DNA of 64,000 bases from Rhodococcus zopfii NBRC 100606 = JCM 9919 (GCF_001895025.1 NZ_BCXI01000004.1:21947-85946); one strand, 5' to 3'. Counted from the first letter of the stretch, positions 7,891 to 16,979 are shown. Program-made: numbers and translations. Notes: generated by a model from the sequence alone, not told the origin.

Positions 7891-9240
7891 ATGTCTGAAA
7901 CACGAACCCACACACACTCTCTCGATACTCCGGCAGCGCCGGCCCCACGTGCCGGTCGTGCTGCCGTCGCGTCGGCGATCTCGACATCGCTCGAGTGGTA
8001 CGACTTCTTCATCTATTCGACAGCCGCAGCACTGGTGTTCAACACCACCTTCTTCGCCACCGACAGCGAAGTGGTCGCTGCGGTGAACTCCTTCGCGACC
8101 GTCGCAGTCGGATTCATCGCCCGCCCGATCGGCGGGGTCCTCGCCGGGCACTTCGGTGACAAATTCGGCCGCAAACCCGTTCTCGTGGCTGCCGTGGTGC
8201 TCATGGCCATCGCGACATCGCTGATCGGCTTCGTGCCCACCACCGAGATCATGTGGCTCGCACCGATGATCCTGGTGACCTTGCGCATCTGTCAGGGCCT
8301 GGCCGTCGGGGCGCAGTGGGGCGGTGCCGTCCTGCTGGCCACGGAGAACGCCCCGGCGAACCGGCGCGGGTTCTTCGGAAGCTTCGCGCAACTCGGCGTC
8401 CCGATCGGCGTGGTCCTCGGCAACGTCGTGTTCCTGGTGATCACCTCGACCGTCGCCCAGGATTCGTTCCTGTCGTGGGGCTGGCGCATTCCGTTCTGGA
8501 TCAGTCTCGTGATGCTGCCCGTGGCATTCGCGATCCATCGCTACCTGGAGGAGACCCCCGAGTTCAAGAAGATCGCGGAAAAGCTCGACCAGGCTCCGGC
8601 CCTGCGGCGTTCCCCGATCCTCGAAGTGCTGCGCAAGAACCCGGGAACCGTGCTCATGGCTGCCGGCTCGAACGCGATCGGCGTCATGTTCTTCTACACG
8701 ATGATCACCGGTTCGGTGCAGTACGCCACGACCTACCTCGGTCTCGAACGGTCGACGGTGCTCACCTTCATCCTGATCGCGTGCCTGCTGCAGATTCCGC
8801 TGGTGCCGCTGTTCGGGCATCTGTCCGACCGCGTCGGCCGCAAGCTGATCTTCGGTGTCGGTACCGTCGCCATGATGGCGTGGGGCGTGCCGATGTGGCT
8901 GCTGATCGGCGCATCCGGACCCGGCACCGTGTGGCCGTTCGCGATCGCGGTGATCGTCGGCGTCGTCGCCATGTCGTTCCAGACAGGCACCCAGGGCACG
9001 TTGTTCTCCGAGCTGTTCCCGCCCGAGGTGCGCTTCTCCGGGGCGTCGCTCGGCTACCAGATCTCCGCGATCATCGGTGGCTTCTCTCCGATGATCATGG
9101 TGCTGCTCATCAACGGTGAGGCCGGAAACGCATGGAAGGTGGGCGTATTCCTCGCCGTCGCCGCCGCGATCGGACTGCTGTGCCTGATCGCCATCGTCCG
9201 CAGGTACTCCCAGCCGCACGAGTCCGCGCACGCAGCCTGA
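7891..9240 (+). CDS. MFS transporter, metabolite:H+ symporter (MHS) type
   Basis: A 449-residue polytopic inner-membrane carrier with about 12 transmembrane segments. SLEWYDFFIY near the first helix, the GHFGDKFGRK loop between helices 2 and 3, and the repeated GHLSDRVGRK loop in the second half mark the MHS group, which imports small organic acids such as shikimate, alpha-ketoglutarate or proline. ATG at 7891 is chosen over an earlier in-frame codon because AACGAGGA lies 7 nt upstream and MHS proteins start this way. It sits between an acyl-CoA dehydrogenase and an acyl-CoA ligase, so it probably imports the acid that the ligase then activates. Confidence 0.88.
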   Translation: MSETRTHTHSLDTPAAPAPRAGRAAVASAISTSLEWYDFFIYSTAAALVFNTTFFATDSEVVAAVNSFATVAVGFIARPIGGVLAGHFGDKFGRKPVLVAAVVLMAIATSLIGFVPTTEIMWLAPMILVTLRICQGLAVGAQWGGAVLLATENAPANRRGFFGSFAQLGVPIGVVLGNVVFLVITSTVAQDSFLSWGWRIPFWISLVMLPVAFAIHRYLEETPEFKKIAEKLDQAPALRRSPILEVLRKNPGTVLMAAGSNAIGVMFFYTMITGSVQYATTYLGLERSTVLTFILIACLLQIPLVPLFGHLSDRVGRKLIFGVGTVAMMAWGVPMWLLIGASGPGTVWPFAIAVIVGVVAMSFQTGTQGTLFSELFPPEVRFSGASLGYQISAIIGGFSPMIMVLLINGEAGNAWKVGVFLAVAAAIGLLCLIAIVRRYSQPHESAHAA

Positions 9241-9264
9241 CCGACACGAACAAGGAGTAGATCG

Positions 9265-10803
9265 ATGGTGGACTTCCCGGACACCCACGCCGCGGCGGAC
9301 CCCGGCCGTCCTGCGTACATCATGGCGGACAGCGGTACCGTCGTGACCTATCGCGAACTGGTCGACGACTCGCGTGACATCGCAAAGCTGTTGTGGTCGA
9401 GGGGACTTCGCCACGGAGATTGTGTTGCCGTGCTGATGGAGAACAGCGCGCCGTTCCCGAAGATAGCCTGGGCGGCGCAGCGCATCGGTCTGCGCTACGT
9501 CACGCTGTCGACGCGGCTGCTGCCCGACGAGGTCGCCTACATCCTCGGTGATTCGGGGGCCCGGGCGCTGTTCACCAGTGTCCGCCATCTCGATGCCGCG
9601 GCCGACGCCGCGGATGCGGTGCCGGGGCCGGGACACCGATTTGCCGTCGACGGTTCCGGCCGGGGATTCGAGAACCTTTCGGAAGCACTGGCTTCCGTTC
9701 CTCACGAGGTCGTGCCGGACGAATGCGAGGGTGTCGACCTGCTGTACTCGTCCGGCACCACCGGCCGGCCCAAGGGGGTCGTGGCGGAACTGCCGCTGCA
9801 CCCGCTCGGAACCCCGCCGGGGGTGGCTGCGCTGCTGCACGATCAGTGGGGGTTCGACCGGGACAGTGTCTACCTGTCCCCGGCGCCGCTGTATCACGCT
9901 GCGCCGCTGCGCTTCACGATGACCGTGCACCGGTACGGCGGTACCGCGATCGTAATGGAGCGATTCGACCCGGAGCGGGCACTCGAACTCGTCGAACGCT
10001 ACCGGGTGACCCACACCCAGATGGTGCCCACCATGTTCATCCGGATGCTCAAGCTGCCGGACGAGCAGCGGACCGGACACGACGTGTCGTCGCTGCAGGT
10101 GGTGATCCACGCCGCCGCGCCGTGCCCCCCGGACACCAAGCGCGCCATGATCGACTGGCTCGGGCCGATCATCCACGAGTACTACTCGTCCACCGAGAAC
10201 AGCCTGTTCACGACGCTGGACTCGCACGAATGGCTGGCCCATCCCGGATCGGTGGGCCGGGCGATCCTAGGTGTGCCGCACATCCTCGACGAGTCGGGCA
10301 ACGAGCTGCCGCCCGGTGAATCCGGCACGATCTGGTCCGAGGGGGGTCTGCTCTTCGAATACCTGAACGACCCGGCGAAGACCGCCGAATCCCGCAACGA
10401 TCGGGGTTGGACGACGGTCGGCGATCTCGGCTACGTCGACAACGACGGCTTCCTCTACCTGTCGGACCGCCGTGCCGATCTGATCCTGTCCGGCGGCGTG
10501 AACATCTATCCGCGCGAATCGGAGGACGTGCTCGTCGTACACCCGAAGGTCGCCGACGCTGCGGTGTTCGGCATTCCGCACGACGAACTCGGCGAGGCCG
10601 TCCACGCCGTCGTGCAGACCGCACCCGGCGTGGTCGCCGACGGGGCGCTCGAGGAGGAACTGCTCGCGTTCTGCCGTGAGAGGCTGTCGACCTTCAAATG
10701 CCCGCGCCGGATCGATTTCGTCGACGAGCTGCCCCGCCACGCCACCGGCAAGCTCTACAAGCGGCTGTTGCGTGACCGCTATGCCCGGCAGACGGTCTCG
10801 TGA
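9265..10803 (+). CDS. AMP-dependent acyl-CoA ligase (FadD-type)
   Basis: A 512-residue ANL-superfamily enzyme that adenylates a carboxylic acid and transfers it to CoA. The P-loop-like YSSGTTGRPKG is at residues 161-171. The Y-x-S-T-E motif occurs as EYYSSTEN, GDLGYVD is the hinge-side motif, and the catalytic lysine is Lys496 in GKLYKR. An AAGGAG ribosome-binding site precedes the ATG. The stop overlaps the GTG start of the following enoyl-CoA hydratase by four bases (GTGA), so the two are translationally coupled. The order transporter-ligase-hydratase fits uptake and beta-oxidation-like use of an organic acid; its identity is unknown. Confidence 0.9.
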   Translation: MVDFPDTHAAADPGRPAYIMADSGTVVTYRELVDDSRDIAKLLWSRGLRHGDCVAVLMENSAPFPKIAWAAQRIGLRYVTLSTRLLPDEVAYILGDSGARALFTSVRHLDAAADAADAVPGPGHRFAVDGSGRGFENLSEALASVPHEVVPDECEGVDLLYSSGTTGRPKGVVAELPLHPLGTPPGVAALLHDQWGFDRDSVYLSPAPLYHAAPLRFTMTVHRYGGTAIVMERFDPERALELVERYRVTHTQMVPTMFIRMLKLPDEQRTGHDVSSLQVVIHAAAPCPPDTKRAMIDWLGPIIHEYYSSTENSLFTTLDSHEWLAHPGSVGRAILGVPHILDESGNELPPGESGTIWSEGGLLFEYLNDPAKTAESRNDRGWTTVGDLGYVDNDGFLYLSDRRADLILSGGVNIYPRESEDVLVVHPKVADAAVFGIPHDELGEAVHAVVQTAPGVVADGALEEELLAFCRERLSTFKCPRRIDFVDELPRHATGKLYKRLLRDRYARQTVS

Positions 10804-11603
10804 CCGCTGTCGAGGTCACAGCGCCGATCGCCGGCGTCGTGCAGGTGACCTTGAACCGCCCCGACGCCCTCAACACGCTCACCGCGGAGGCGGTGGCCGA
10901 GTTCCGCGACGTCCTGACCGGGATCGCCGCGGACCGGTCGTGCCGTGTTGTGGTGCTCACCGGCGCCGGACGGGCGTTCAGCGCCGGGCTGGACCTCAAC
11001 GGCTACGGCGACGACGAGCGGATCGCTGCAGAAGGGGAGGTCGGCCGGATGCTCTCCCGGCAACAGGACATCGCCGGGCTCGCGCAGCAGCTCCACGAAC
11101 TCCCGCAGCCGGTGATCGCCGCCGTCAACGGGCCCGCGGCGGGCGGCGGCCTCGCGCTGGTGTGCGCGAGCGACATCCGCCTGGCCGCGACCCCGGCGAT
11201 CTTCGCAGTCTCCTTCATCCGGGCGGGCTTCTCGGCGTGCGACATCGGGGTGTCGTGGCTGCTGCCCCGGATCGTCGGGGCGGGAGCCGCCCACGAGCTC
11301 ATGCTCACCGGCCGGCGTTTCGACGCGGCCGAGGCGTACCGCATCGGCCTCGTCGGCGCGATCCTCGAACCCGACGAGCTGATCGACTCGGCGCTCGCCA
11401 AGGCCCGGGAGATCATGCCGAACCCGCCGCTGTCGGTGGAGCTCACCAAGCAGGGCATGTGGCTCGCGCTCGAGACCCCGTCGTTCGACGCGTCGGTGGC
11501 GTTCGAGAACCGTCAGCAGGTGTTCACCGCCCTCACCGAGGACCGGCGGGAGGCGACCGCCGCGTTCCTGGAGAAGCGGCCGCCCACCTATCGGCGCAGG
11601 TAG
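10800..11603 (+). CDS. Enoyl-CoA hydratase/isomerase family protein
   Basis: A 267-residue crotonase-fold enzyme. LNRPDALNTL at the N terminus, GAGRAFSAGLDL (about residues 56-67) and NGPAAGGGLAL (about 108-118) form the CoA pocket and the two oxyanion-hole strands. The GTG start overlaps the ligase stop by four bases, a firm sign of coupling. It closes the gene run that starts with the APH gene, and a GC-rich hairpin follows at 11618-11656. It should hydrate the enoyl-CoA made by the dehydrogenase, but the chain and position specificity cannot be read from the sequence. Confidence 0.9.
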   Translation: MTAVEVTAPIAGVVQVTLNRPDALNTLTAEAVAEFRDVLTGIAADRSCRVVVLTGAGRAFSAGLDLNGYGDDERIAAEGEVGRMLSRQQDIAGLAQQLHELPQPVIAAVNGPAAGGGLALVCASDIRLAATPAIFAVSFIRAGFSACDIGVSWLLPRIVGAGAAHELMLTGRRFDAAEAYRIGLVGAILEPDELIDSALAKAREIMPNPPLSVELTKQGMWLALETPSFDASVAFENRQQVFTALTEDRREATAAFLEKRPPTYRRR

Positions 11604-11617
11604 GCCAGGAGACCGCA

Positions 11618-11656
11618 CGGGTCCCGCGGCCCGGTCCTACGAGGGCCGGGGACCCG
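11618..11656. terminator. GC-rich stem-loop after the enoyl-CoA hydratase gene
   Basis: CGGGTCCC (11618-11625) pairs with GGGACCCG (11649-11656), with an inner GGCCC/GGGCC stem. It lies 15 nt after the stop and has no U-tract. It is a probable end of the catabolic unit. Confidence 0.55.
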
Positions 11657-11685
11657 CGGGCGTCAGGGTCCGGAGACTCACAAGG

Positions 11686-11691
11686 TAAGGT
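11686..11691 (+). promoter_or_regulatory. Putative -10 element, leaderless small membrane gene
   Basis: TAAGGT ends 8 nt before the ATG at 11700. The interval contains no ribosome-binding site, so a leaderless transcript is likely. Confidence 0.4.
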
Positions 11692-11699
11692 CCTAGGTC

Positions 11700-11825
11700 A
11701 TGGACATTCTCGAAATCGTGGGCATGGCAGTCGTGATCATCGTGGTGCTGCAGGTGATCCTCGGTTCGCTGGCGCTGCTGGCGATCTCGACGGTCAACCC
11801 GCACTTCATGCAGCGCAACAAGTAG
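11700..11825 (+). CDS. Small single-pass membrane protein (41 aa)
   Basis: A 41-residue reading frame with ATG start and TAG stop, not overlapping any other gene. One strongly hydrophobic helix spans about residues 5-31 (VGMAVVIIVVLQVILGSLAL region), followed by a short polar tail ending in FMQRNK. It has a TAAGGT hexamer 8 nt upstream, consistent with leaderless expression. I do not recognise the family. Its neighbours are a catabolic operon on the left and a metallopeptidase/septum protein pair on the right. The composition and clean promoter spacing argue for a real gene, but such short frames can be chance. Confidence 0.55.
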   Translation: MDILEIVGMAVVIIVVLQVILGSLALLAISTVNPHFMQRNK

Positions 11826-11868
11826 GCGCTGACCCGGCAGGAACGCTGCGCTGGGGCTGCCGGACCCG

Positions 11869-12219
11869 TCAGCCCCAACCGAGTTCGTGGAGGCGGTCTT
11901 CCTCGATGCCGAAGTAGTGCGCTATCTCGTGGATCACGGTGACCGCCACTTCGTGCACCACGTCGTCCTCCGACTCGCAGATGTCGAGGATCGCGTCCCG
12001 GTAGACGGTGATCGTGTCCGGCAGCGACCCCGCGTAGTGCGAGTCGCGTTCGGTGAGCGCAATCCCGTGGTACAGGCCCAGTAGGTCCGGCTCCTCGTCG
12101 TGCCGCGCGTCGACCAGCACCACCACGTTGTCGATCGCCTCGGCCAACTGCTGCGGAATCAGATCCAGAGCCTCGGAGACCAGTTCGTCGAAGCGCTCCT
12201 CGTTCATCCGGACACTCAT
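11869..12219 (-). CDS. Zincin-like metallopeptidase family protein
   Basis: A 116-residue protein of the small metallopeptidase (minimal zincin) family. The zinc motif HEIAH is at residues 97-101 within VIHEIAHYFG, followed by a late acidic residue region. Its ATG at 12219 overlaps the stop of the upstream septum-formation gene (ATGA), so translation is coupled; an alternative ATG lies four codons further in. The equivalent pair in M. tuberculosis (Rv3835-Rv3836) is also adjacent and near serS. The substrate is unknown. It probably acts in the cytoplasm because no signal peptide is present. Confidence 0.88.
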   Translation of the reverse strand: MSVRMNEERFDELVSEALDLIPQQLAEAIDNVVVLVDARHDEEPDLLGLYHGIALTERDSHYAGSLPDTITVYRDAILDICESEDDVVHEVAVTVIHEIAHYFGIEEDRLHELGWG

Positions 12220-13283
12220 CGCGCCCCGTTCGGGAGCGGAGCTGCGCCCGGCAACGGCGTCGGCAGCGACCGTCCCTCCGGCACCGGCGGCGGCGCGACC
12301 GGCGGCTGTCCGTCGATCAGGATGTCGCCCTTCGCCGAACCGGTGATCGACGCGAAGCCGCCACCCTCGACCTGCTTACCGACCGAGCAGTTCACCCTGC
12401 GGCTTCCCGCGAGCCAGCTGTCGAAATCCAGGTTGTCCCAGAACAGCGTCAGCGTCTTGTTGCGCAGCGCCTCCGGATCACCCAGATAGGCGTTGGTGCT
12501 CTCGGTGCACGTCGACTCCAGGAACTTGTCCTGGTCGGCCATGCTCGGCACCCCGCCGGGGAACTGGGGGGACAGATCCACCACCGCCGCAACCTCGAAC
12601 GCATGCGGCTGGGAGCACTCCACCGGATCGGCGGGCACTCCGTTGTTGATACCGATGCACGTGCCGACCTCCCAGGCACGGGACTGGTCCTGATCGGCGA
12701 CGCGGCCCTCGATCGGCAGCAGGTTGCCGGTCGTCGACGAGAACTGCAGCCCGCACCGCAGGGTCCGTTCACCGGCGTCCCAACCGGCTTCACCCGGATT
12801 GATGAGTCCGACGCTGAACTTGCCGTGCGGATCGAAACGGCCCTGCAGGTAGTCCATGGCGGCGGGCGCGCAATGCTCATCGCGCAGCTCCGTGAAACGC
12901 AGGACCGACGGGAACCGTGAACCCGGACCCCACTCCGCACCCGGGAACACACTCAGGTCGATGTCCTGAACCACCTCGAACAGGTGGGTCTGCTCGCAGT
13001 CGACCTTCGCCAGATCGCTGGCGTCGATCGCCGACCAGGTCAGGCAGTCGCCGCCGACCGCGGTCCCGAACGCCTCGCCGGCGACCGCGCCCGTCGTGAA
13101 CAGGGCACCGCCGGTCCCGGCGGAATCGTCGCCCGAACCGCCGAACCCGGCGACCACCGCGGTCGCGACGGCGGCGAGTACCGCGCCCGCCGCGACCAGT
13201 ATCAATGCGCGGCGGGTCAGCTTCGCGGACGGCGGTCGCCGCGTGGACTGCTGCTCGTTCTCCTCGGCCATCGCATCCATCAT
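12216..13283 (-). CDS. Septum-formation family membrane protein
   Basis: A 355-residue protein with a short cytoplasmic N terminus, one transmembrane helix at about residues 25-47 and a long extracytoplasmic part. The exported part has two similar units, each with a conserved cysteine-containing CxxxHxFEV-type pattern (CEQTHLFEV near residue 97 and CSQPHAFEV further on), which is the hallmark of the actinobacterial 'septum formation' domain. The C-terminal tail is proline-rich. The start is ATG at 13283 or the ATG four codons later (13271). Its stop overlaps the metallopeptidase start. The family is linked to division-site envelope functions in actinobacteria, but the biochemical role is not settled. 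Confidence 0.82.
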   Translation of the reverse strand: MMDAMAEENEQQSTRRPPSAKLTRRALILVAAGAVLAAVATAVVAGFGGSGDDSAGTGGALFTTGAVAGEAFGTAVGGDCLTWSAIDASDLAKVDCEQTHLFEVVQDIDLSVFPGAEWGPGSRFPSVLRFTELRDEHCAPAAMDYLQGRFDPHGKFSVGLINPGEAGWDAGERTLRCGLQFSSTTGNLLPIEGRVADQDQSRAWEVGTCIGINNGVPADPVECSQPHAFEVAAVVDLSPQFPGGVPSMADQDKFLESTCTESTNAYLGDPEALRNKTLTLFWDNLDFDSWLAGSRRVNCSVGKQVEGGGFASITGSAKGDILIDGQPPVAPPPVPEGRSLPTPLPGAAPLPNGAR

Positions 13284-13304
13284 GCCTGCCGTCCGCGCGC
13301 GGGG

Positions 13305-13310
13305 TAACTT
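13305..13310 (+). promoter_or_regulatory. Putative -10 element, leaderless ankyrin gene
   Basis: TAACTT ends 8 nt before the GTG at 13319. This spacing matches other leaderless candidates in the window and favours that GTG over the one at 13313. Confidence 0.4.
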
Positions 13311-13318
13311 CGGTGTTC

Positions 13319-13711
13319 GTGACCGACGACCCGATCGACCCCGAGGTCCAGGAAATCGCGCAGCGCATGTTCGACGCGGCGCGGGCCGGTGCGGCCGACA
13401 CTCTCGCCGCCTACCTCGATGCCGGGGTCCCGGTGAACCTCACCAACAGCACCGGCGACACCCTGCTGATGCTCGCCGCCTATCACGCGCATCCCGCAGC
13501 CGTGCGGGTCCTGATCGAGCACGGTGCCGACATCGACCGGCTCAACGACCGCGGGCAGTCGCCGCTCGCGGGCGCGGTCTTCAAGGGAGCGGAAGAGGTG
13601 GTGCGGGCGCTCGTCGCGGCCGGTGCCGATCCGCACGCGGGCCATCCCACCGCGGAGGATGCCGCGCGGATGTTCGGGAGGGACGACTACCTGCAACTCT
13701 GGCACCGGTAG
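13319..13711 (+). CDS. Ankyrin-repeat protein
   Basis: A 130-residue protein made almost entirely of ankyrin repeats. Recognisable units carry the [12 protein letters not shown] and [13 protein letters not shown] helices and the VLIEHGADI and LVAAGADP turns, giving about three repeats. There is no signal or membrane segment, so it is a cytoplasmic protein-binding module. GTG at 13319 is chosen from the TAACTT element 8 nt upstream; GTG at 13313 is the alternative. It is divergent from the septum-formation gene and ends 11 nt before serS. Its partner is unknown. Confidence 0.82.
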   Translation: MTDDPIDPEVQEIAQRMFDAARAGAADTLAAYLDAGVPVNLTNSTGDTLLMLAAYHAHPAAVRVLIEHGADIDRLNDRGQSPLAGAVFKGAEEVVRALVAAGADPHAGHPTAEDAARMFGRDDYLQLWHR

Positions 13712-13714
13712 GCT
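13709..13714 (+). promoter_or_regulatory. Putative -10 element, leaderless serS
   Basis: TAGGCT ends 8 nt before the GTG of serS. It overlaps the ankyrin stop codon, so serS may have its own promoter as well as read-through. Confidence 0.4.
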
Positions 13715-13722
13715 TCCCTCTC

Positions 13723-14985
13723 GTGATCGACCTCAAGTTCCTCCGCGAGAATCCCGATGTCGTCCGTGCCTCGCAGCGCACCCGAGGTGAAGACCCCGGT
13801 CTCGTCGACGCCCTGCTCGAGGCCGACGAGACCCGTCGCGCCGCGGTGCTGGCCGGCGACAACATCCGCGCCGAGCAGAAGGCGCTGGGTAAGAAGGTCG
13901 GTCAGGCGTCCCCCGAGGAACGCCCCGCGTTGCTCGCCGGGTCGAAGGAACTCGCCGCGAAGGTCAAGGAACTCGAGGCCGAGCAGCACGCCGCGCAGGA
14001 AGCCCTCGACCGCGCGCACCTGGCGATCTCCAACGTCGTGCAGGAAGGAGCCCCGGCCGGCGGTGAGGACGACTTCGTCACCCTCGAGACCGTCGGGGAA
14101 CTGCCCAGCTTCGACTTCGAACCGAAGGATCACCTCACGCTCGGCGAGTCGCTGGGCCTGATCGATATGGAACGCGGCGCGAAGGTATCCGGTGCCCGCT
14201 TCTACTTCCTCACCGGCTACGGCGCGCTGCTGCAGCTCGGCATGCTTCAGCTCGCTGCGCAGAAGGCCACCGCCAACGGTTTCACGATGATGATCCCGCC
14301 CGTGCTCGTGCGGCCCGAGATCATGCAGGGAACCGGCTTCCTCGGTCAGCACGCCGACGAGGTGTACCGCCTCGAGGAGGACGACCTGTACCTCGTCGGT
14401 ACCTCCGAGGTGCCGCTGGCCGGCTACCACTCGGGTGAGATCATCGACCTGTCCGCGGGGCCGAAGCGATACGCCGGCTGGTCGTCGTGCTTCCGCCGCG
14501 AAGCGGGCAGCTACGGCAAGGACACCCGCGGCATCATCCGCGTCCACCAGTTCGACAAGGTGGAGATGTTCGTCTACTGCAAGCCCGAGGACGCCACCGA
14601 CGAGCACCAGCGTCTGCTGGCGTGGGAACGCGAGATGCTCGCCGCGATCGACGTGCCGTACCGGGTCATCGACGTCGCCGGCGGCGACCTCGGTTCGTCC
14701 GCGGCCCGCAAGTTCGACTGCGAGGCGTGGGTGCCGACGCAGGAGCGCTACCGCGAACTGTCCTCGACGTCGAACTGCACCACCTTCCAGGCCCGCCGCC
14801 TCGGCGTGCGGTACCGGGACGAGAACGGCAAGCCGCAGATCGCCGCGACCCTCAACGGCACCCTCGCCACCACTCGCTGGCTCGTCGCGATCCTCGAGAA
14901 CCATCAGCAGGCCGACGGTTCCGTGAAGGTGCCCGCCGCGCTGGTGCCGTTCGTCGGCCGAGAGGTGCTCGAACCGGTCGGCTGA
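13723..14985 (+). CDS. serS: Seryl-tRNA synthetase
   Basis: A 420-residue class II aminoacyl-tRNA synthetase that charges tRNA-Ser and tRNA-Sec with serine. The N-terminal coiled-coil arm (about residues 27-105) is followed by the catalytic core. Motif 2 contains [17 protein letters not shown], and motif 3 lies in the [16 protein letters not shown] region (about 380-395). The [16 protein letters not shown] stretch is family-typical. GTG at 13723 starts the characteristic [12 protein letters not shown] terminus, with TAGGCT 8 nt upstream and no ribosome-binding site. The length is normal for a bacterial SerRS. No tRNA gene was found next to it. Confidence 0.97.
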   Translation: MIDLKFLRENPDVVRASQRTRGEDPGLVDALLEADETRRAAVLAGDNIRAEQKALGKKVGQASPEERPALLAGSKELAAKVKELEAEQHAAQEALDRAHLAISNVVQEGAPAGGEDDFVTLETVGELPSFDFEPKDHLTLGESLGLIDMERGAKVSGARFYFLTGYGALLQLGMLQLAAQKATANGFTMMIPPVLVRPEIMQGTGFLGQHADEVYRLEEDDLYLVGTSEVPLAGYHSGEIIDLSAGPKRYAGWSSCFRREAGSYGKDTRGIIRVHQFDKVEMFVYCKPEDATDEHQRLLAWEREMLAAIDVPYRVIDVAGGDLGSSAARKFDCEAWVPTQERYRELSSTSNCTTFQARRLGVRYRDENGKPQIAATLNGTLATTRWLVAILENHQQADGSVKVPAALVPFVGREVLEPVG

Positions 14986-15008
14986 GGTCGCACGGGGCGG
15001 GCGTGTAC

Positions 15009-15060
15009 GACGCGCCGGCTGCCTCCGGCGAGCTGACGCGCCGGCTGCCTTCGGCGAGCG
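15009..15060. repeat. Tandem 26-bp hairpin repeat downstream of serS
   Basis: Two head-to-tail 26-nt units (15009-15034 and 15035-15060) differ at two positions. Each contains CGCCGG, a 6-nt loop and CCGGCG (or its wobble version), so the transcript would fold as two successive hairpins. They lie between the serS stop and the convergent thioesterase. They may act as a duplicated terminator or be a REP-like intergenic element. Confidence 0.7.
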
Positions 15061-15162
15061 AATGTATCCTTCGTCTCCGTCAACCGAATGGGTGTACCAC
15101 TCGCTCGATCGGAAGGTGCGGTGCCCGGCCGGGGCGTCCCTCGTGCAGGTGCGCGGTCCGGC

Positions 15163-15645
15163 TCAGCTCAGGATCATGCAGGTGGTCGAGCCGGTCGCCA
15201 GCAGCCTGCCCTGCTCGTCGCGGGCCTCGCCGCGCGCCGTCGCGGTCCGGCGCCCCGAGTGTTCGCAGAAGCCGTGCACCCGGACGATGTGCCCCGGCTG
15301 CACCGGCCGCAGGTACCGCACCTGCAGATCGAGGGTCGTGTAGCCGACGCCCGCGGACAGGGTGCTCGACACGGCGAAGCCCATCGCGGTGTCGAACAGT
15401 GTCGCGAGAACCCCGCCGTGCACACTCCCCACGGCGTTGCTGTGGAACTCCTGCACCTCCAACGTCACCTCGGCGAATCCCTCCCGCGCGTCGGTGACAG
15501 TGAACCCCAGCGTGCGCGACGTCGGGTGGTGGGGGATGCTGCCGTCGATGAGGCCGCGCAGGAAGTCCAGGCCGTGCATGTCGCGGTTGGCGGCCGAGGT
15601 GGGGGCAGGGTCGTCCCACGTGTAGGTACGTTCGCGTTCGATCAC
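15163..15645 (-). CDS. PaaI/YdiI-type hotdog-fold thioesterase
   Basis: A 160-residue hotdog-fold acyl-CoA thioesterase-like protein. NAVGSVHGGVLATLFDTAMG carries the HGG motif and the conserved acidic residue of the central helix, and LDLQVRYLRPV is the core strand. The frame extends up to 15732 with other possible starts, but GTG at 15645 is preferred: a TACGGT hexamer lies 7 nt upstream (15653-15658), and the extra N terminus is basic and unlike the family. It converges on serS and is divergent from an MFS gene. It probably hydrolyses aryl- or acyl-CoA; its specific substrate is unknown. Confidence 0.85.
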   Translation of the reverse strand: MIERERTYTWDDPAPTSAANRDMHGLDFLRGLIDGSIPHHPTSRTLGFTVTDAREGFAEVTLEVQEFHSNAVGSVHGGVLATLFDTAMGFAVSSTLSAGVGYTTLDLQVRYLRPVQPGHIVRVHGFCEHSGRRTATARGEARDEQGRLLATGSTTCMILS

Positions 15646-15652
15646 GTCCTCG

Positions 15653-15658
15653 ACCGTA
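15653..15658 (-). promoter_or_regulatory. Putative -10 element, leaderless thioesterase gene
   Basis: TACGGT on the minus strand ends 7 nt before the GTG at 15645, which supports the short form of the protein. Confidence 0.35.
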
Positions 15659-15793
15659 AAACACTGGCTACGGCGCTGCCGGGATGAGACGATACTGTGC
15701 ATGTCCCGTCGATGTTGACTTGCACCGACCACATCACTGACCGCCCGCGCCGTCGCGTACTCCGCGACGCGCGAACTCGTCCCGCTCTACGGC

Positions 15794-16936
15794 GTGTACG
15801 GCCTGCTGTTCGAGGACAACGGCCTGTCGACAGCGCAGATCTCCTCCCTGTTCGCGGTGTGGTCGATCTCGGCATTCGTGACCGAGGTGCCGTCCGGCGC
15901 GTGGGCCGACACCGTGCCCCGCAGAACTCTGCTGTTCGGCAGTGCCGCCCTGCTCACCGCGTCGTTCTCCCTCTGGATGCTGGTGCCGAGCTACTGGGGT
16001 TTCGCGGCCGGTTTCGCGCTGTGGGGTCTGGCCGAGTCCATGAAATCCGGCACATTCGAGGCGTTGCTGTACGAGGAACTGGCGGCACTCGGCGCGCAGA
16101 GCAGGTACGCGACGGTCCAGGGCTATGTGAACTCCGCCGAGGTGACGTGCGTGTTCCTCGCGACTCTGTCGGCCGGTCCGCTGTACGCGCTCGGCGGATA
16201 CACCCTGGTCGGGTGGGTGTCGATCGCGATCACCGTCGCCGACGGACTGCTGGTGTTCACGCTTCCCGCCGCCCCCCGGAAAGTCCGGGTCGACCGCACC
16301 GACGCGGCACCGGACGACGACGGCACCTTGGTCGCGCGATACGTGCGGGCACTGCGCGACGGCACCGGCGAGATCCGCACCGACCGGATCGTCCGGCGGG
16401 CGGTGCTGCTCACCGCGGTGCTGATGTCGTTTCTGGCGCTGGAGGAGTACTTCGCGCTGCTCGCCCGTGACGGCGGTGCGTCGACCGCACAGGCCCCGCT
16501 ACTGGTGGCGATCACCGTCGTCGGGCAGGTCGTGGGTGCCGCGGTCGCCGGACGCACCGCCGGGATGAGCGGGCGGGTCATGGCCGTCGTGTTGTGCGCG
16601 GCCGCAGCCCTGATCGCGGTCGGGGCCCTTGCGGGAGGCGTCGCGGGGTTCGTGGCGATCGGCATCGGGTACGGCGCCCTGCACAACACCGGGATCGCCG
16701 CAGAGGTGCGGATGCAGGACGCGATGTCCGGATCGGCCCGCGCGACCGTCACATCGGTAGCTGGTCTGACCAGCGAGGTCGCGGCGCTCGCGCTGTTCGC
16801 GGGGTTCGCAGTGGGCTCGGCCTGGCTGTCGCTGTCGATCCTGGTCGCAGCGGTCGCGGTGCCGGTACTGTCGGCCGCGGTCGCGGCGCCGCGAATGTTG
16901 CCCTCCAGCCCCCGCAGCCCTCGCGTCGCCGGGTGA
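15794..16936 (+). CDS. MFS transporter
   Basis: A polytopic membrane carrier (380 residues from this GTG) with about 11-12 hydrophobic helices. VTEVPSGAWADTVPRR is the cytoplasmic loop between helices 2 and 3 in place of the usual GxxxDRxGRR. No ribosome-binding site suits this GTG, and coding-like sequence continues upstream in frame (TARAVAYSATRELVPLYGV) to just after a TGA at 15716. That stretch contains no ATG, GTG or TTG, only a CTG at 15737. The true start is therefore uncertain and may be CTG 15737. A TACTGT hexamer at 15693-15698 could be its -10. The transported compound is unknown; drug efflux is possible. Confidence 0.78.
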   Translation: MYGLLFEDNGLSTAQISSLFAVWSISAFVTEVPSGAWADTVPRRTLLFGSAALLTASFSLWMLVPSYWGFAAGFALWGLAESMKSGTFEALLYEELAALGAQSRYATVQGYVNSAEVTCVFLATLSAGPLYALGGYTLVGWVSIAITVADGLLVFTLPAAPRKVRVDRTDAAPDDDGTLVARYVRALRDGTGEIRTDRIVRRAVLLTAVLMSFLALEEYFALLARDGGASTAQAPLLVAITVVGQVVGAAVAGRTAGMSGRVMAVVLCAAAALIAVGALAGGVAGFVAIGIGYGALHNTGIAAEVRMQDAMSGSARATVTSVAGLTSEVAALALFAGFAVGSAWLSLSILVAAVAVPVLSAAVAAPRMLPSSPRSPRVAG

Positions 16937-16979
16937 TGGTGCCTTCACCGGGATGGACCGAATTTCGGTTCCATCACCC
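16931..16979. terminator. Nested hairpin between convergent genes
   Basis: GGGTGATGG (16931-16939), overlapping the MFS stop, pairs exactly with CCATCACCC (16971-16979). Inside, GATGGACCGAA can pair with TTCGGTTCCATC with one bulge, so two alternative folds share the right arm. It lies between the MFS gene and the convergent Rieske protein gene. Confidence 0.5.

Noticed and set aside
7642..10242. An 866-codon open frame antisense to the transporter and ligase
   Set aside because: Rich in His, Arg and Asp without domain features, it is a codon-bias shadow of recognised genes.
14986..15162. A tRNA-Ser gene expected next to serS
   Set aside because: No TTCGAATC-like T-arm or acceptor stem was found; the gap holds hairpin repeats instead.
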